Below are positions 41,436 through 53,365 of a stretch of 64,000 bases of DNA, in pieces. How positions within the stretch are numbered: the stretch's first letter is position 1; every line of letters starts with the position of its first letter. Location: positions 6,386,001-6,450,000 of the forward strand of contig NZ_LT607412.1 in the NCBI RefSeq assembly GCF_900091455.1, in the 5' to 3' direction. A model generated the notes under the pieces. That model saw only the letters and a list, made by a program, of their open reading frames with translations. It did no database searches and had not been told where the DNA came from. The stretch is from Micromonospora coriariae (GTDB lineage: Bacteria; Actinomycetota; Actinomycetes; Mycobacteriales; Micromonosporaceae). The position numbers were made by a program, and so were the translations under genes.

Positions 41436-42650
41436 TCACTGCTCACTAGACCAGAAACCCGGATAGAAGATTGTGAGAGGATTTTCCCCCTGATCATGTG
41501 ACTCCATCGACATTCTGATCTGCGAGGCAATCTCAGTCCGGTACGTGTCCAACCGAGGCACAAGCGTATAGATCGAAGTTGTATCTATCTGCACGGTACG
41601 GAATTCCCTCACATCGAACGGCAGTCGATCCGCGACCCTACTTAGCTGCACAATTGGCTTACGTACAGCGTGCCTCAACGCGAGTTCATAAAAAACATTG
41701 GGATTGTGATAGGAGAGATCAGCAATTACCAGCGGCGCACGAACTATGTATTCAATCACTTGTTTCGAGATGAGGCCAGGATCAGTGATCTGGTCAGCAC
41801 GGACAAGTTTCATTCCAAACTCTTGCAGGGCCGGCTCCACCAATGACCCCATGAACAAATCGGAATGCTGCCGCTCCTCCGATTCTGGTTGCCCAATGGG
41901 CGCAATGTAGAAGCAAGTGTCAGACATCGAGTCGCGCACTTGCACGTCCACTACTGACGCCACGCGTACGGTATCCGAAGCGACGGTACCTTCGATGACT
42001 TGAGGTACACGCTGAGACACGGCGAGTGAGAACTTGTCCATGTCTTCGAGAACGTGCTCTCTTGTGAGCAGCCGCTCGGCACCAGCTATCGTTCGAAGCA
42101 ACCCTAGGAATTTCGCGTTAACAACGAAGGTTTCAACGCATTCGTTTGCGAAATCCTTATCTATACCTTGACTGAGTACATAATCTTTGAGAACAGAAGC
42201 AGTGGGTAGGCGATTTCCCTTAAAATTTTCGTACAGCTTCCGAAAGGCCTCGTTCTTCTCGATTGCAAGCTTAAATTGCGCGGCGAAACGCTCGGGTGGA
42301 GGCGTATCGGACGAGGTTGCGGTAGCTCCATCGGGCGTCAGTTCCAGGTGTTCGGACTTATAGCTACCAACCGTGATTCCATATTGGAACGAGCCGGTAA
42401 TGATCGCGCGACTAGCCATGCTATCCGCTTCACGCTTCATGTTCTCAAACAATGTTAGGCGGCGAACCCTTTGCCCAGCGGCATGCTCCTGTATTGCATG
42501 TCCGAGCGTGAGCGCCTCATCGAACGTGATAGGCGGCACCGGCCGCGTTCGTCGTTTGCGACGCTCGGTGCCGGACGCCTCGCCAGGTGTTGTCGCGCCG
42601 TTCAGGGCTGTGGTTGCAGAGATGAGCGGCTCATCCTCGACCGATGTCAT
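41436..42650 (-). CDS. Defence-like protein with nucleoside-deoxyribosyltransferase/TIR-like domain
   Basis: 404 residues in two parts. Residues about 40-235 are mainly helical and resemble the winged-helix-like N-terminal regions (F-K-L-A-I-E-K-N-E-A-F-R-K-L-Y, then V-V-N-A-K-F-L-G-L-L) of proteins annotated near DUF5343. Residues about 245-385 form a Rossmann-like domain: C-F-Y-I-A-P-I-G (246-253), R-A-D-Q-I-T-D-P-G-L-I, L-V-I-A-D-L-S-Y (Asp311) and N-P-N-V-F-Y-E-L-A-L-R-H-A (Glu322). This arrangement recalls nucleoside 2-deoxyribosyltransferase and TIR-like NAD/nucleotide hydrolases with a catalytic Glu. Activity is inferred, not shown. The gene is clearly AT-richer than its surroundings. 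It has no Shine-Dalgarno; TACCAT 7 nt upstream suggests a leaderless message. It is divergent from a SLATT gene across two SOS boxes. Confidence 0.7.
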   Translation of the reverse strand: MTSVEDEPLISATTALNGATTPGEASGTERRKRRTRPVPPITFDEALTLGHAIQEHAAGQRVRRLTLFENMKREADSMASRAIITGSFQYGITVGSYKSEHLELTPDGATATSSDTPPPERFAAQFKLAIEKNEAFRKLYENFKGNRLPTASVLKDYVLSQGIDKDFANECVETFVVNAKFLGLLRTIAGAERLLTREHVLEDMDKFSLAVSQRVPQVIEGTVASDTVRVASVVDVQVRDSMSDTCFYIAPIGQPESEERQHSDLFMGSLVEPALQEFGMKLVRADQITDPGLISKQVIEYIVRAPLVIADLSYHNPNVFYELALRHAVRKPIVQLSRVADRLPFDVREFRTVQIDTTSIYTLVPRLDTYRTEIASQIRMSMESHDQGENPLTIFYPGFWSSEQ

Positions 42651-42744
42651 GCGCAGATGGTAACTTCACACTCCCTTGATCAACACGCGCCACAAGGGCC
42701 AACAAGGGGCAACTGACAAAGAAATGACACGGGCGCCACCATAC

Positions 42745-42760
42745 TCGAACGTCCGTTCGG
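42745..42760. promoter_or_regulatory. LexA/SOS box 1
   Basis: TCGAAC-GTCC-GTTCGG matches the actinobacterial SOS box TCGAAC-N4-GTTCGA at 11 of 12 defined positions. It lies 95 bp upstream of the minus-strand gene and 146 bp upstream of the SLATT gene. A -10-like GATAAT (42760-42765) abuts it. Confidence 0.75.
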
Positions 42761-42767
42761 ATAATGT

Positions 42768-42783
42768 TCGAACGGAGGTTCGA
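42768..42783. promoter_or_regulatory. LexA/SOS box 2
   Basis: TCGAAC-GGAG-GTTCGA is a perfect match to TCGAAC-N4-GTTCGA. Its centre is 23 bp (about two helical turns) from that of box 1, and the -10-like GATAAT lies between the two, so LexA binding should block a rightward promoter. Confidence 0.82.
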
Positions 42784-42905
42784 AAAGTTGCAATCAAGGA
42801 CGACCGAGCCGCCGCAACACAGCTATTTCAGGGCCAACCCGGCACTATTTGCTACGAACCCGTTCAAGTAGGACTAGCGGGCCGCCCCTTCAGGAAGGCT
42901 ATGAC

Positions 42906-43778
42906 GTGTTAGAGGCTGAAGACTTCCCGCCGTTCCAGCGGGCCGTGTCCCGCGAGTCTCAGGTGGGAAAAAAGGTATTTCTGAGGCTGTCTGAACTACG
43001 GCTGTTGCTGCTACTGCTGGCGGCTGCAACTGGAGCGGTCAGTTGGAACATTAACAGATTGGCATTAGGCGCCCTGGTTGCCGCCTGTTGTTTTGCCACC
43101 GCCTCAGCTGTCGAAGTATTCCTGCTTACCAATCGTCCGAATCAGCGGTGGTATTCAGGTCGAGCCTTGTCCGAGTCGGTCAAGTCCTTGTCGTGGCGCT
43201 ACGCAGTTGCAGCGGACCCTTTCCCCCGCTCACGGGGTGAACGAGAGTGCGCTGAGGATTTTACTAGTCGCTTGTTAGCCATGGCGGACGACATGGTTTC
43301 AGCCGGACTCGCGGCCCCGGCGGCAACTGGCCAACAAATCACTGGCCAAATGCGTGCTCTGCGCTTGTCGTCCTTCCAGGTGCGTCGAGTATCCTACGTC
43401 AACGGTCGACTGGAAGGGCAGAGGGTTTGGTATGCCAACCAGTGCAGTTGGCACCGAGCGAGAGCCAAAAGCTGGTCGGTGGCACTACTCGTACTAGAGA
43501 TAGCTGGCGTAGTCCTTGCAGTGTTGCGCGTTGCTGGACTCACAACAGTCGATCTACTTGGCATCGCCGCTGCCGCAATTGCTGCAGGTGTCGCCTATAT
43601 GCAAACAAGGCAATACGACAGCACGGCCATCGCCTACGCCTTAGCGAGCCAGGAGCTCGCTGCCATTGGATCAATCGCGGTGCAAGCCAACTCGGAATCC
43701 AAGTTCTCCCGGCTTGTAAACGATGCCGAGACAGCGATTTCGAGAGAGCATACGATGTGGCGAGCGCGGCGGCGCTGA
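42906..43778 (+). CDS. SLATT/DUF4231 domain membrane protein, predicted pore-forming effector
   Basis: 290 residues from the GTG at 42906, which follows AGGAAGG by about 8 nt. Two membrane helix pairs are predicted: about 32-47 with 51-74, and 191-211 with 214-232, separated by a helical region. R-W-Y-S-G-R-A-L-S-E-S-V-K-S-L-S-W-R-Y after the first pair is the typical SLATT/DUF4231 motif. SLATT proteins occur beside nucleotide-signalling and reverse-transcriptase defence modules and are predicted to permeabilise the membrane. The pairing here with a deoxyribosyltransferase/TIR-like gene and two SOS boxes suggests a damage-controlled abortive response. The gene is AT-richer than the core genome. 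An overlapping 5' frame ends 7 nt inside it. Confidence 0.78.
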   Translation: MLEAEDFPPFQRAVSRESQVGKKVFLRLSELRLLLLLLAAATGAVSWNINRLALGALVAACCFATASAVEVFLLTNRPNQRWYSGRALSESVKSLSWRYAVAADPFPRSRGERECAEDFTSRLLAMADDMVSAGLAAPAATGQQITGQMRALRLSSFQVRRVSYVNGRLEGQRVWYANQCSWHRARAKSWSVALLVLEIAGVVLAVLRVAGLTTVDLLGIAAAAIAAGVAYMQTRQYDSTAIAYALASQELAAIGSIAVQANSESKFSRLVNDAETAISREHTMWRARRR

Positions 43779-43837
43779 GGGCGGAACGCATCAATAGCGC
43801 CTAGAACGTTCGTCCCGGTATGGCTGATTGCCTTCGT

Positions 43838-45562
43838 TTAGAGCGCCACGATCGCCGCGGTCTCTGCCGGCAGCTCGATCCGGTCCCGCATCACCGTGAC
43901 CCCCTCCCCCGTGGCGAGCAGCACCCGCCGCGCCACCCCAGGCAGGCTCACCCCTTGCCCCCGCCCAGCCAGGTTCGCCACCACCAGCGTGTCCCCCCGC
44001 CGCATCAGCAGGAACTGGTCCCCATGCTGCACGTTAACGGCGTGCAACCGAGGATCCGACAGGTCCGGAAGCGACCGCCGCAGCGCGATCAACCGCTGGT
44101 AGAACGAGAACATCTCCCGGTGCTCCGGCTTGTCCAGCTCCGCCCAGTCCAACCGCGACCGCACGAACGTCTGCGGATCCTGCGGATCCGGCACGTCCCC
44201 CTCAGCCCACCCGTGCGAAGCAAACTCCCGCCGCCGCCCCAAAGCCACCGCCGTAGCCAACTCCGGCTCCGGATGCGACGTGAAGAACTGCCAAGGCGTA
44301 GAAGCCGCCCACTCCTCCCCCATGAACAGCATCGGAGTGAACGGCGCGGTCAACAGCAGCACCGCCCCGACCCGCAACAGCGAGGGCGACAACGAAGCAG
44401 AGATCCGATCCCCGGTAGCCCGGTTGCCGATCTGGTCATGGTTCTGCAGGTACGCCACGAACCGGTGCCCAGGCAGCCGAGGATCAACAGGCCGCCCATG
44501 GTGCCGGTTGCGGAAGCTGGACCAGGTGCCCGCGTGGAAGAACCCGCCGGTCAGCACGTCCGTCAGCGCCTCCAGCGACCCAAAATCCCCGTAGTACCCC
44601 TGCCGCTCCCCCGTCAGCAGCGTGTGCAGCGCGTGGTGGGCGTCGTCGTTCCACTGGGCGTGCAGCCCGAAGCCGCCCGCCTCCCGAGGGGTGATCAGCC
44701 GTGGATCGTTGAGGTCGGATTCGGCGATCAGCGACAGCGGCCGCCCCAGGTGCGTCGACAAAGACTCAACGGAAACAGCCAGCTCTTCCAGAATCGGAAC
44801 AGCCCGCGAGTCGGGCAGGGCGTGCACGGCGTCCAGGCGTAGGCCGTCGACGTGGTAGTCGCGCAGCCACATGAGCACGCTGTCGATGATGTAGCGGCGT
44901 ACCTCGTCGGAGTGCGGGCCGTCCAGGTTGATCGAGCGGCCCCAGGTGTTGCTCTGCTCGGCGAGGTAGGGCCCGAACCGCGGCGCGTAGGCCCCGGAGG
45001 GCCCGAAATGGTTGTAGACGACGTCGAGGATCACCCCCAGCCCCTTGGCGTGGGCGGCGTCGACGAGGCGTTTCAGGCCGTCCGGGCCGCCGTAGGGCTG
45101 GTGTGGGGCGTACCAGCAGACGCCGTCGTACCCCCAGTTGTGTTCGCCGTTGAAGGCGTTGACCGGGAGCAGTTCGATCAGGTCGACGCCCAGCTCGACG
45201 AGGTGGTCGAGGCGGTCGATGGCCGCGTCGAAGGTGCCCTCCGGTGTGAAGGTGCCGATGTGCAGCTCGTAGAGAATGCTGCCGGGCAGTTGCCGGCCCG
45301 TCCACGAGTCGTCGGTCCACTCGAAGGCGGAATGGTCGTAGCGGCGGCTCGGCCCGTGCACTCCCGCAGGCTGCCACGGCGACCGGGGGTCGGGCAGCGG
45401 GGTTTCGTCGTCGTTCAGCAGAAAGGAGTAGTCCAGCCCGGCGTCGGGCACCTCGATCCGCCACCAGCCGTCGGGGGCGGCGCGCATCTCGTGGTCGACG
45501 TCGCCGGTCAGGCGCAGCCGGACCCGGGTGGCGTCCGGCGCCCACACGGTGAATTCGGTCAT
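43838..45562 (-). CDS. treZ: Malto-oligosyltrehalose trehalohydrolase
   Basis: 574 residues, GH13 family. An N-terminal beta-sandwich (F-T-V-W-A-P-D-A) precedes the (beta/alpha)8 barrel with V-Y-N-H, Asp244 (G-L-R-L-D-A-V-H), Glu281 (L-I-A-E-S-D) and Asp376 (Q-N-H-D-Q). Y-E-L-H-I-G-T-F-T-P-E-G-T-F is the marker that separates TreZ from branching enzyme. It releases trehalose from maltooligosyl-trehalose made by TreY. The ATG overlaps the treY stop by 4 nt. Third and last gene of the treX-treY-treZ operon. Confidence 0.95.
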   Translation of the reverse strand: MTEFTVWAPDATRVRLRLTGDVDHEMRAAPDGWWRIEVPDAGLDYSFLLNDDETPLPDPRSPWQPAGVHGPSRRYDHSAFEWTDDSWTGRQLPGSILYELHIGTFTPEGTFDAAIDRLDHLVELGVDLIELLPVNAFNGEHNWGYDGVCWYAPHQPYGGPDGLKRLVDAAHAKGLGVILDVVYNHFGPSGAYAPRFGPYLAEQSNTWGRSINLDGPHSDEVRRYIIDSVLMWLRDYHVDGLRLDAVHALPDSRAVPILEELAVSVESLSTHLGRPLSLIAESDLNDPRLITPREAGGFGLHAQWNDDAHHALHTLLTGERQGYYGDFGSLEALTDVLTGGFFHAGTWSSFRNRHHGRPVDPRLPGHRFVAYLQNHDQIGNRATGDRISASLSPSLLRVGAVLLLTAPFTPMLFMGEEWAASTPWQFFTSHPEPELATAVALGRRREFASHGWAEGDVPDPQDPQTFVRSRLDWAELDKPEHREMFSFYQRLIALRRSLPDLSDPRLHAVNVQHGDQFLLMRRGDTLVVANLAGRGQGVSLPGVARRVLLATGEGVTVMRDRIELPAETAAIVAL

Positions 45563-47883
45563 CTCGCAGCCTCCACGGAAGCGGTGGGAGGAGCCAGCAG
45601 TGCGACGGGATAGTCGGCCAGCAGATCGGCCAGGGAGGTCTCTCCGCCACTGTAGACCCGGCCGGTGAACAGGTCCTTCACCTCGTTAACGGGAAGCGAC
45701 AGGACTGTGTCGCACCAGCCACCGGCGCGGGCCAGGCCCAGCGGCAGGCGGGTGGCCACCGTGATCGCGCCGCCCCGGTCGAACGCCATCGCGTACCGGC
45801 CCTCCGGCCCGTGCGCCGGCACCGGCCGGTAGCCGCTGAACAGCTCCGGGTGCGTCCGGCGCAGCCGCAGGGTCCGCGAGACCACCAGGAGCTTCGCGGC
45901 GCCGCTGTCGTCCACCGGGGGACGCCAGCCGCCGTCCAGACGCGCCAGCATCTCCCGGCGTACGGAGAAGTCGACCGGGCGGCGGTTGTCGGGATCGACG
46001 AGGGAGTTGTCCCACAGCTCGGTGCCCTGGTATGTGTCCGGCACTCCGGGCATGGTGAGCTGCACCAGCTTCTGGCCGAGCGAGTTGGACCGGCCGGCCG
46101 GGGTGATGGCGGCCGCGAACTCGGTCAGCTCGTCGTTAAGGCTCGGGTCGTCGTACATGGCGTCGACCACGGCGTGCATCGCCTGCTCGAACGCCGGGTC
46201 GGGGTCCGCCCAGCTGGTCGAGGTCGACGCCTCCCGGGCGGCCTTCTCGACGTACGCGTGCAGCCGCTCCCGTTCGATCGGCCAGGCGCCGACGGCGGTC
46301 TGCCAGAGCAGGTGGGCGAATGCCGGGTCGGGCAGCGGGGCGTACGCCATCCAGGCGGTGACCTGCTCGCCCCAGCGTTGCGGCAGCTCGCTGAGCACGG
46401 CGAGCCGGGCGCGGACGTCCTCGCCGCGCTTGGTGTCGTGGGTGGAGACGGTGGTCATGCTGGCCGGCCAGCGGACCTGCCGGGCGGTGGCGAAGCGGTG
46501 GAACTCCGCCGGCGGCACCCCGAAGTGGGCGGGGCTGCCGCCGACCTCGTTGAGCGCCACGAACCGGCTCCACCGGTAGAAGGCGGTGTCCTCCACGCCC
46601 TTGGCCATCACCGCGCCGGTGAACTGGGGGAAGCGCTGGGCCAGCTCGTCGTCGGGGTCGCGCAGCCGGCGGGTGACCGCGTCCAGGGCGGTGGTCAGGT
46701 CGGGGCGGCGTCGGCCCGCCTCGGAGCGGGCGGCGGCGAGGTGCCGGGCGCCGTGCGGCGGGTAGCCGCGGTAGACGGCGAACGCGGCGGCCAACTCGGC
46801 GAGGGCCGCCCGCGCCCGCTCGGTCGGCACCTCGGGGGCGAGCGCGGCCAGCCGGGTCAGCTCGGCGGCGAGCAGCCGGGTGGCGGCGGCCAGCTTCGTG
46901 TCGTGGGTGAGATTTTCCCAGGAGGTGGGGCGCCCGACGAGGCGGGTGTCCAGCACCGTGAAGTCGCCCTCGGCGTCGGGGTCGACGAAGAGCCCGGTGA
47001 CGGCGGCGAGGGCGTCGTAGCCGGTGGTGCCGTCCACCGGCCAGTCCGGCAGCTCCTCGCCGTACTCCAGGATCTTCTCCACCACGAGCCAGGCCTGCGG
47101 CGCGGCCTCCCGCAGCCGGGTCAGGTAGCCGCCGGGGTCGCGCAGGCCATCCGGGTGGTCGACCCGGATGCCGTCGACCTCCCCGGCCGCGGCCCAGCGC
47201 AGGATCAGCTCGTGGGTGGCGGCGAAGACCGCCGGGTCCTCCACCCGCAGCCCGGCCAGGTCCGAAACGGCGAAGAATCGGCGGTACGTCAGCTCGGCGT
47301 CGCCGCGCCGCCAGGAGACCAGCTCGTAGTGCTGCCGGTCGTGCACCTCGCGCGCGCTGCCGTCGCCGGTGCCGTCGGCGATCGGGAACCGGTGCTCGTG
47401 GTAGCGCAGCTCCCCGTCGACCACCTTCAGGTCGTCCAGGGCGTCCGGCGTGTCGGCCAGCACCGGCAGCAGCAGCCGGCCCCGGTCCCAGTCGATGTCG
47501 AACCAGTCGGCGTACGCCGAGGAGCGACCCCGGCGCAGCACGTCCCACCAGGCGGGGTTGGCCGGCGGCACGGCCACCCCGGCGTGGTTGGGCACGATGT
47601 CGACGACCAGGCCGAGCCTCTTGTCGCGCAGCGCCCGCAGCAGGCGCTGCCGGCCCGCCTCGCCGCCCAGCTCCGGGTTGACCGCGCGGTGGTCGACCAC
47701 GTCGTAGCCGTGCGCGGAGCCGGGGGTGGCGGTCAGCAGCGGCGCGCTGTAGAGGTGGCTGACGCCGAGGTCGGCGAGGTAGTCGGCGATCCCGGCGGTG
47801 GCGTCCAGGTCGAAACCGGGGCGGACCTGCACCCGGTAGGTGGCTGTCGGCGTCTTCTGGTTGGGGTGAGGGGGCACCGCCAT
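45559..47883 (-). CDS. treY: Malto-oligosyltrehalose synthase
   Basis: 774 residues, GH13 family. It begins with T-A-T-Y-R-V-Q-V-R-P-G-F-D and continues with D-I-V-P-N-H, D-G-I-R-V-D-H-P-D-G-L (nucleophile), V-V-E-K-I-L (acid/base) and S-T-H-D-T-K-R-G-E-D (third carboxylate), all TreY-typical. It converts the reducing-end maltose unit of an alpha-1,4-glucan to a trehalose unit by intramolecular transglycosylation. It starts 1 bp after the treX stop and overlaps treZ by 4 nt, so the three are cotranslated. Confidence 0.95.
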   Translation of the reverse strand: MAVPPHPNQKTPTATYRVQVRPGFDLDATAGIADYLADLGVSHLYSAPLLTATPGSAHGYDVVDHRAVNPELGGEAGRQRLLRALRDKRLGLVVDIVPNHAGVAVPPANPAWWDVLRRGRSSAYADWFDIDWDRGRLLLPVLADTPDALDDLKVVDGELRYHEHRFPIADGTGDGSAREVHDRQHYELVSWRRGDAELTYRRFFAVSDLAGLRVEDPAVFAATHELILRWAAAGEVDGIRVDHPDGLRDPGGYLTRLREAAPQAWLVVEKILEYGEELPDWPVDGTTGYDALAAVTGLFVDPDAEGDFTVLDTRLVGRPTSWENLTHDTKLAAATRLLAAELTRLAALAPEVPTERARAALAELAAAFAVYRGYPPHGARHLAAARSEAGRRRPDLTTALDAVTRRLRDPDDELAQRFPQFTGAVMAKGVEDTAFYRWSRFVALNEVGGSPAHFGVPPAEFHRFATARQVRWPASMTTVSTHDTKRGEDVRARLAVLSELPQRWGEQVTAWMAYAPLPDPAFAHLLWQTAVGAWPIERERLHAYVEKAAREASTSTSWADPDPAFEQAMHAVVDAMYDDPSLNDELTEFAAAITPAGRSNSLGQKLVQLTMPGVPDTYQGTELWDNSLVDPDNRRPVDFSVRREMLARLDGGWRPPVDDSGAAKLLVVSRTLRLRRTHPELFSGYRPVPAHGPEGRYAMAFDRGGAITVATRLPLGLARAGGWCDTVLSLPVNEVKDLFTGRVYSGGETSLADLLADYPVALLAPPTASVEAAR

Positions 47884-47884
47884 C

Positions 47885-50002
<2,118 letters not shown>

Positions 50003-50332
50003 GTCGCTCCTTCAGCACCGTGATCATGTGCGCACCGCGCCACCAGTGCACCGGCGTGCCCGCCAGCGCGCATGCCGGTATTGCCCCTCGCCCCTTCGCG
50101 TCAATCCATCCTTTCAGGGGATGCCCGGAATCCACCTGTCTGATGCGCGCCAAACCTTCAGGTGTCTTCCGTCACCTTGGCCCCTCTCGGGATGCGCGAC
50201 GGCGCTCGATGCCCTTTGCTTGTTCGGGGACGCGCCCGCGCGTACCCCTACTCGGCCTTCGGCCACCCCGACACCTCCCGCTTCGCCGCCACCGACGCCG
50301 GCGCGTACCACCATGCATGGACGGAGATTGAT
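50003..50332. promoter_or_regulatory. Divergent intergenic region (330 bp) between treX and the glycosyltransferase gene
   Basis: No conserved small gene was seen. On the minus strand TTGACG (50104-50099), a 17-bp spacer and ATACCG (50081-50076) form a weak SigA-like promoter toward treX. For the plus-strand gene I see no convincing promoter. The plus-strand frame is open from 50162 but its N-terminal part lacks family similarity. Confidence 0.35.
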
Positions 50333-51736
50333 GTGACGACCCTGCGGGTCGGCGAGCAGCTCGCCGGCGCCACGGACCGGGTCCACCGACCCACCCTCAC
50401 CTCCCGGCCCCAGGTTCCGGCGCAGTCCGGCCCGGGGGTGCCGCCGCAGACCCGCCGCATCCTGATGCTGTCGTGGGAGTACCCGCCGGTGCTCGTCGGC
50501 GGTCTCGGCCGACACGTCCACGCCCTCTCCGTCGCCCTCGCCGCCGCCGGCCACGACGTCACAGTCATCACCCGCCACGCCGACGACGCACCCCTGGAGG
50601 AATACGCCGACGGCGTACGCATCCTGCGCGCCCCCGAAGACCCCGTCACCTTCCCCCTGGCCACCAACTCCCTACTCGCCTGGACCATGGCCTTCAACCA
50701 CACCCTCACCCGCACCGCCCTACGCGCCACCCAAGCCGGCACCTACGACGTCATCCACGCCCACGACTGGCTCGTCGCCCACACCGCCATCACGCTGCGC
50801 GACCACCTGGACCTCCCACTGGTGAGCACCATCCACGCCACCGAAGCCGGCCGACACCAAGGCTGGCTGCCCGAAGAGATGAACCGCACCATCCACGGCG
50901 TCGAACACTGGCTCAGCAACGAGTCCAACCGCGTGATCGTCTGCTCCGGCTACATGCGCGACGAGGTGAACGCGCTGTTCGGCGTACCGGCCGGCCGGGT
51001 CGACGTGGTCGCCAACGGGGTGGAGCCGCACCGCTGGCGGGTGCCCGCGCGTGCCGTGGCCGCAGCCCGCGCCCGCTTCGCCGACGACGGCCCGCTGGTC
51101 ACCTTCGCCGGCCGCCTGGTGTACGAGAAGGGCGTGCAGCACCTGATCGCCGCGCTGCCCCGGCTGCGGGAACTCCACCCCGGGCTGCGTGCCGTGATCG
51201 CCGGCGACGGCCCGTACCGCGCGGAACTGGAGGCCGAGGTGCACCGCCGTGGCCTGGGCGGCATGGTCACCATGCCCGGCTTCCTGGGCGGCACCGACCT
51301 GCCGGCGTTGATGGCCGCCTCCGACTGCTTCGCGGTGCCGAGCATCTACGAGCCGTTCGGGATGGTGGCCCTGGAGGGCGCCGCGGCCGGGGCACCGCTG
51401 GCGGTGGCCGCCACCGGCGGCCTGGCGGAGATCGTCGAGCCGGGGGTGACCGGGATGACCTTCCAGCCGCACGACCCGGACGGGCTGACCGACGCCGTGC
51501 ACGCGCTGCTGTCGGACCGGGACCGCGCCCGCGCGCTGGCCCGCCGTGCCCGGCAGCTGGTGCACGACCAGTACGGCTGGTCGGCAATCGCTCAGCGCAC
51601 CGCCGCCGGTTACGCCGCCGCCATCGCGACCGATGCCGCGTTCACCGCCCAGCGCGCCGACCAGCGCATGTCCCAGGGCCGCACCCTGCCCGCGCTCCCC
51701 GACGGCAACCTGCTGGCCGCCGCCGGCCTGCGCTGA
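50333..51736 (+). CDS. GT4 glycosyltransferase, glycogen-synthase-like
   Basis: 467 residues from the GTG at 50333, preceded by GGAG at 7 nt. After about 40 variable residues, I-L-M-L-S-W-E-Y-P-P-V-L-V-G-G-L-G-R-H-V opens the acceptor half (the G-G-L loop of glycogen synthases). V-T-F-A-G-R-L-V-Y-E-K-G and S-I-Y-E-P-F-G-M-V-A-L-E carry the donor-site Lys and the E-x7-E pair. GT4 actinobacterial enzymes of this type make alpha-1,4-glucan or maltose-1-phosphate from ADP- or UDP-glucose. Its place beside treX-treY-treZ supports a glycogen/trehalose role; the exact donor is not established. A C-terminal tail of about 40 residues is non-conserved. Confidence 0.82.
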   Translation: MTTLRVGEQLAGATDRVHRPTLTSRPQVPAQSGPGVPPQTRRILMLSWEYPPVLVGGLGRHVHALSVALAAAGHDVTVITRHADDAPLEEYADGVRILRAPEDPVTFPLATNSLLAWTMAFNHTLTRTALRATQAGTYDVIHAHDWLVAHTAITLRDHLDLPLVSTIHATEAGRHQGWLPEEMNRTIHGVEHWLSNESNRVIVCSGYMRDEVNALFGVPAGRVDVVANGVEPHRWRVPARAVAAARARFADDGPLVTFAGRLVYEKGVQHLIAALPRLRELHPGLRAVIAGDGPYRAELEAEVHRRGLGGMVTMPGFLGGTDLPALMAASDCFAVPSIYEPFGMVALEGAAAGAPLAVAATGGLAEIVEPGVTGMTFQPHDPDGLTDAVHALLSDRDRARALARRARQLVHDQYGWSAIAQRTAAGYAAAIATDAAFTAQRADQRMSQGRTLPALPDGNLLAAAGLR

Positions 51737-51738
51737 GG

Positions 51739-51914
51739 TGTAAGGAAGGGCCCCTTCTTAACGCCTGCGGTAGAGAAAGGGCCCCCTATTAACAACCGCA
51801 CTACTGAACGCAGGCCAAGGGCCGCCGACCATGAGTCGGCGGCCCTTGGCCTATCGGAGTGTTAAGAAGGGGCCCTTCCTCTACACGAGGCGTTAAGAAG
51901 GGGCCCTTCCTTAC
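51739..51914. repeat. Four copies of a GC-rich repeat arranged symmetrically around a terminator
   Basis: Copies 1 (51739-51764) and 2 (51771-51792) read in the TAAGGAAGGGCCCCTTCTTAA orientation; copies 3 (51861-51884) and 4 (51892-51914) read GTTAAGAAGGGGCCCTTCC and are the reverse complement. Copy 2 is degenerate. They flank the hairpin at 51812-51852, so the whole region could fold as nested stems. I regard this element as a dispersed repeat of Micromonosporaceae intergenic regions. Confidence 0.75.
51812..51852. terminator. Bidirectional hairpin terminator
   Basis: A perfect 18-bp inverted repeat (51812-51829 and 51835-51852) with a 5-nt loop, centred between the convergent glycosyltransferase and citrate synthase genes. 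Confidence 0.8.
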
Positions 51915-51918
51915 GCGG

Positions 51919-53202
<1,284 letters not shown>

Positions 53203-53365
53203 GTGGTTCCTCGCTTCGCCGGCAGATCTACGTTGAATTGCCTTCGCTTCTACCGTAATTGCGGCTCGGTCGACACCGCCCGCCGTGGTTCTGCGGTGAG
53301 GTATGCGTCACCCGATTCCCGACCGGACCGCCGGGAAACCCCTGCGAAACCACAGCGAGCCCAGC

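Noticed and set aside
42676..42912. 78-codon frame overlapping the SOS boxes and the SLATT start
   Set aside because: It contains the operators and the -10-like hexamer, has no ribosome site or family, and would start before the predicted transcription start. A shorter leader peptide cannot be excluded.
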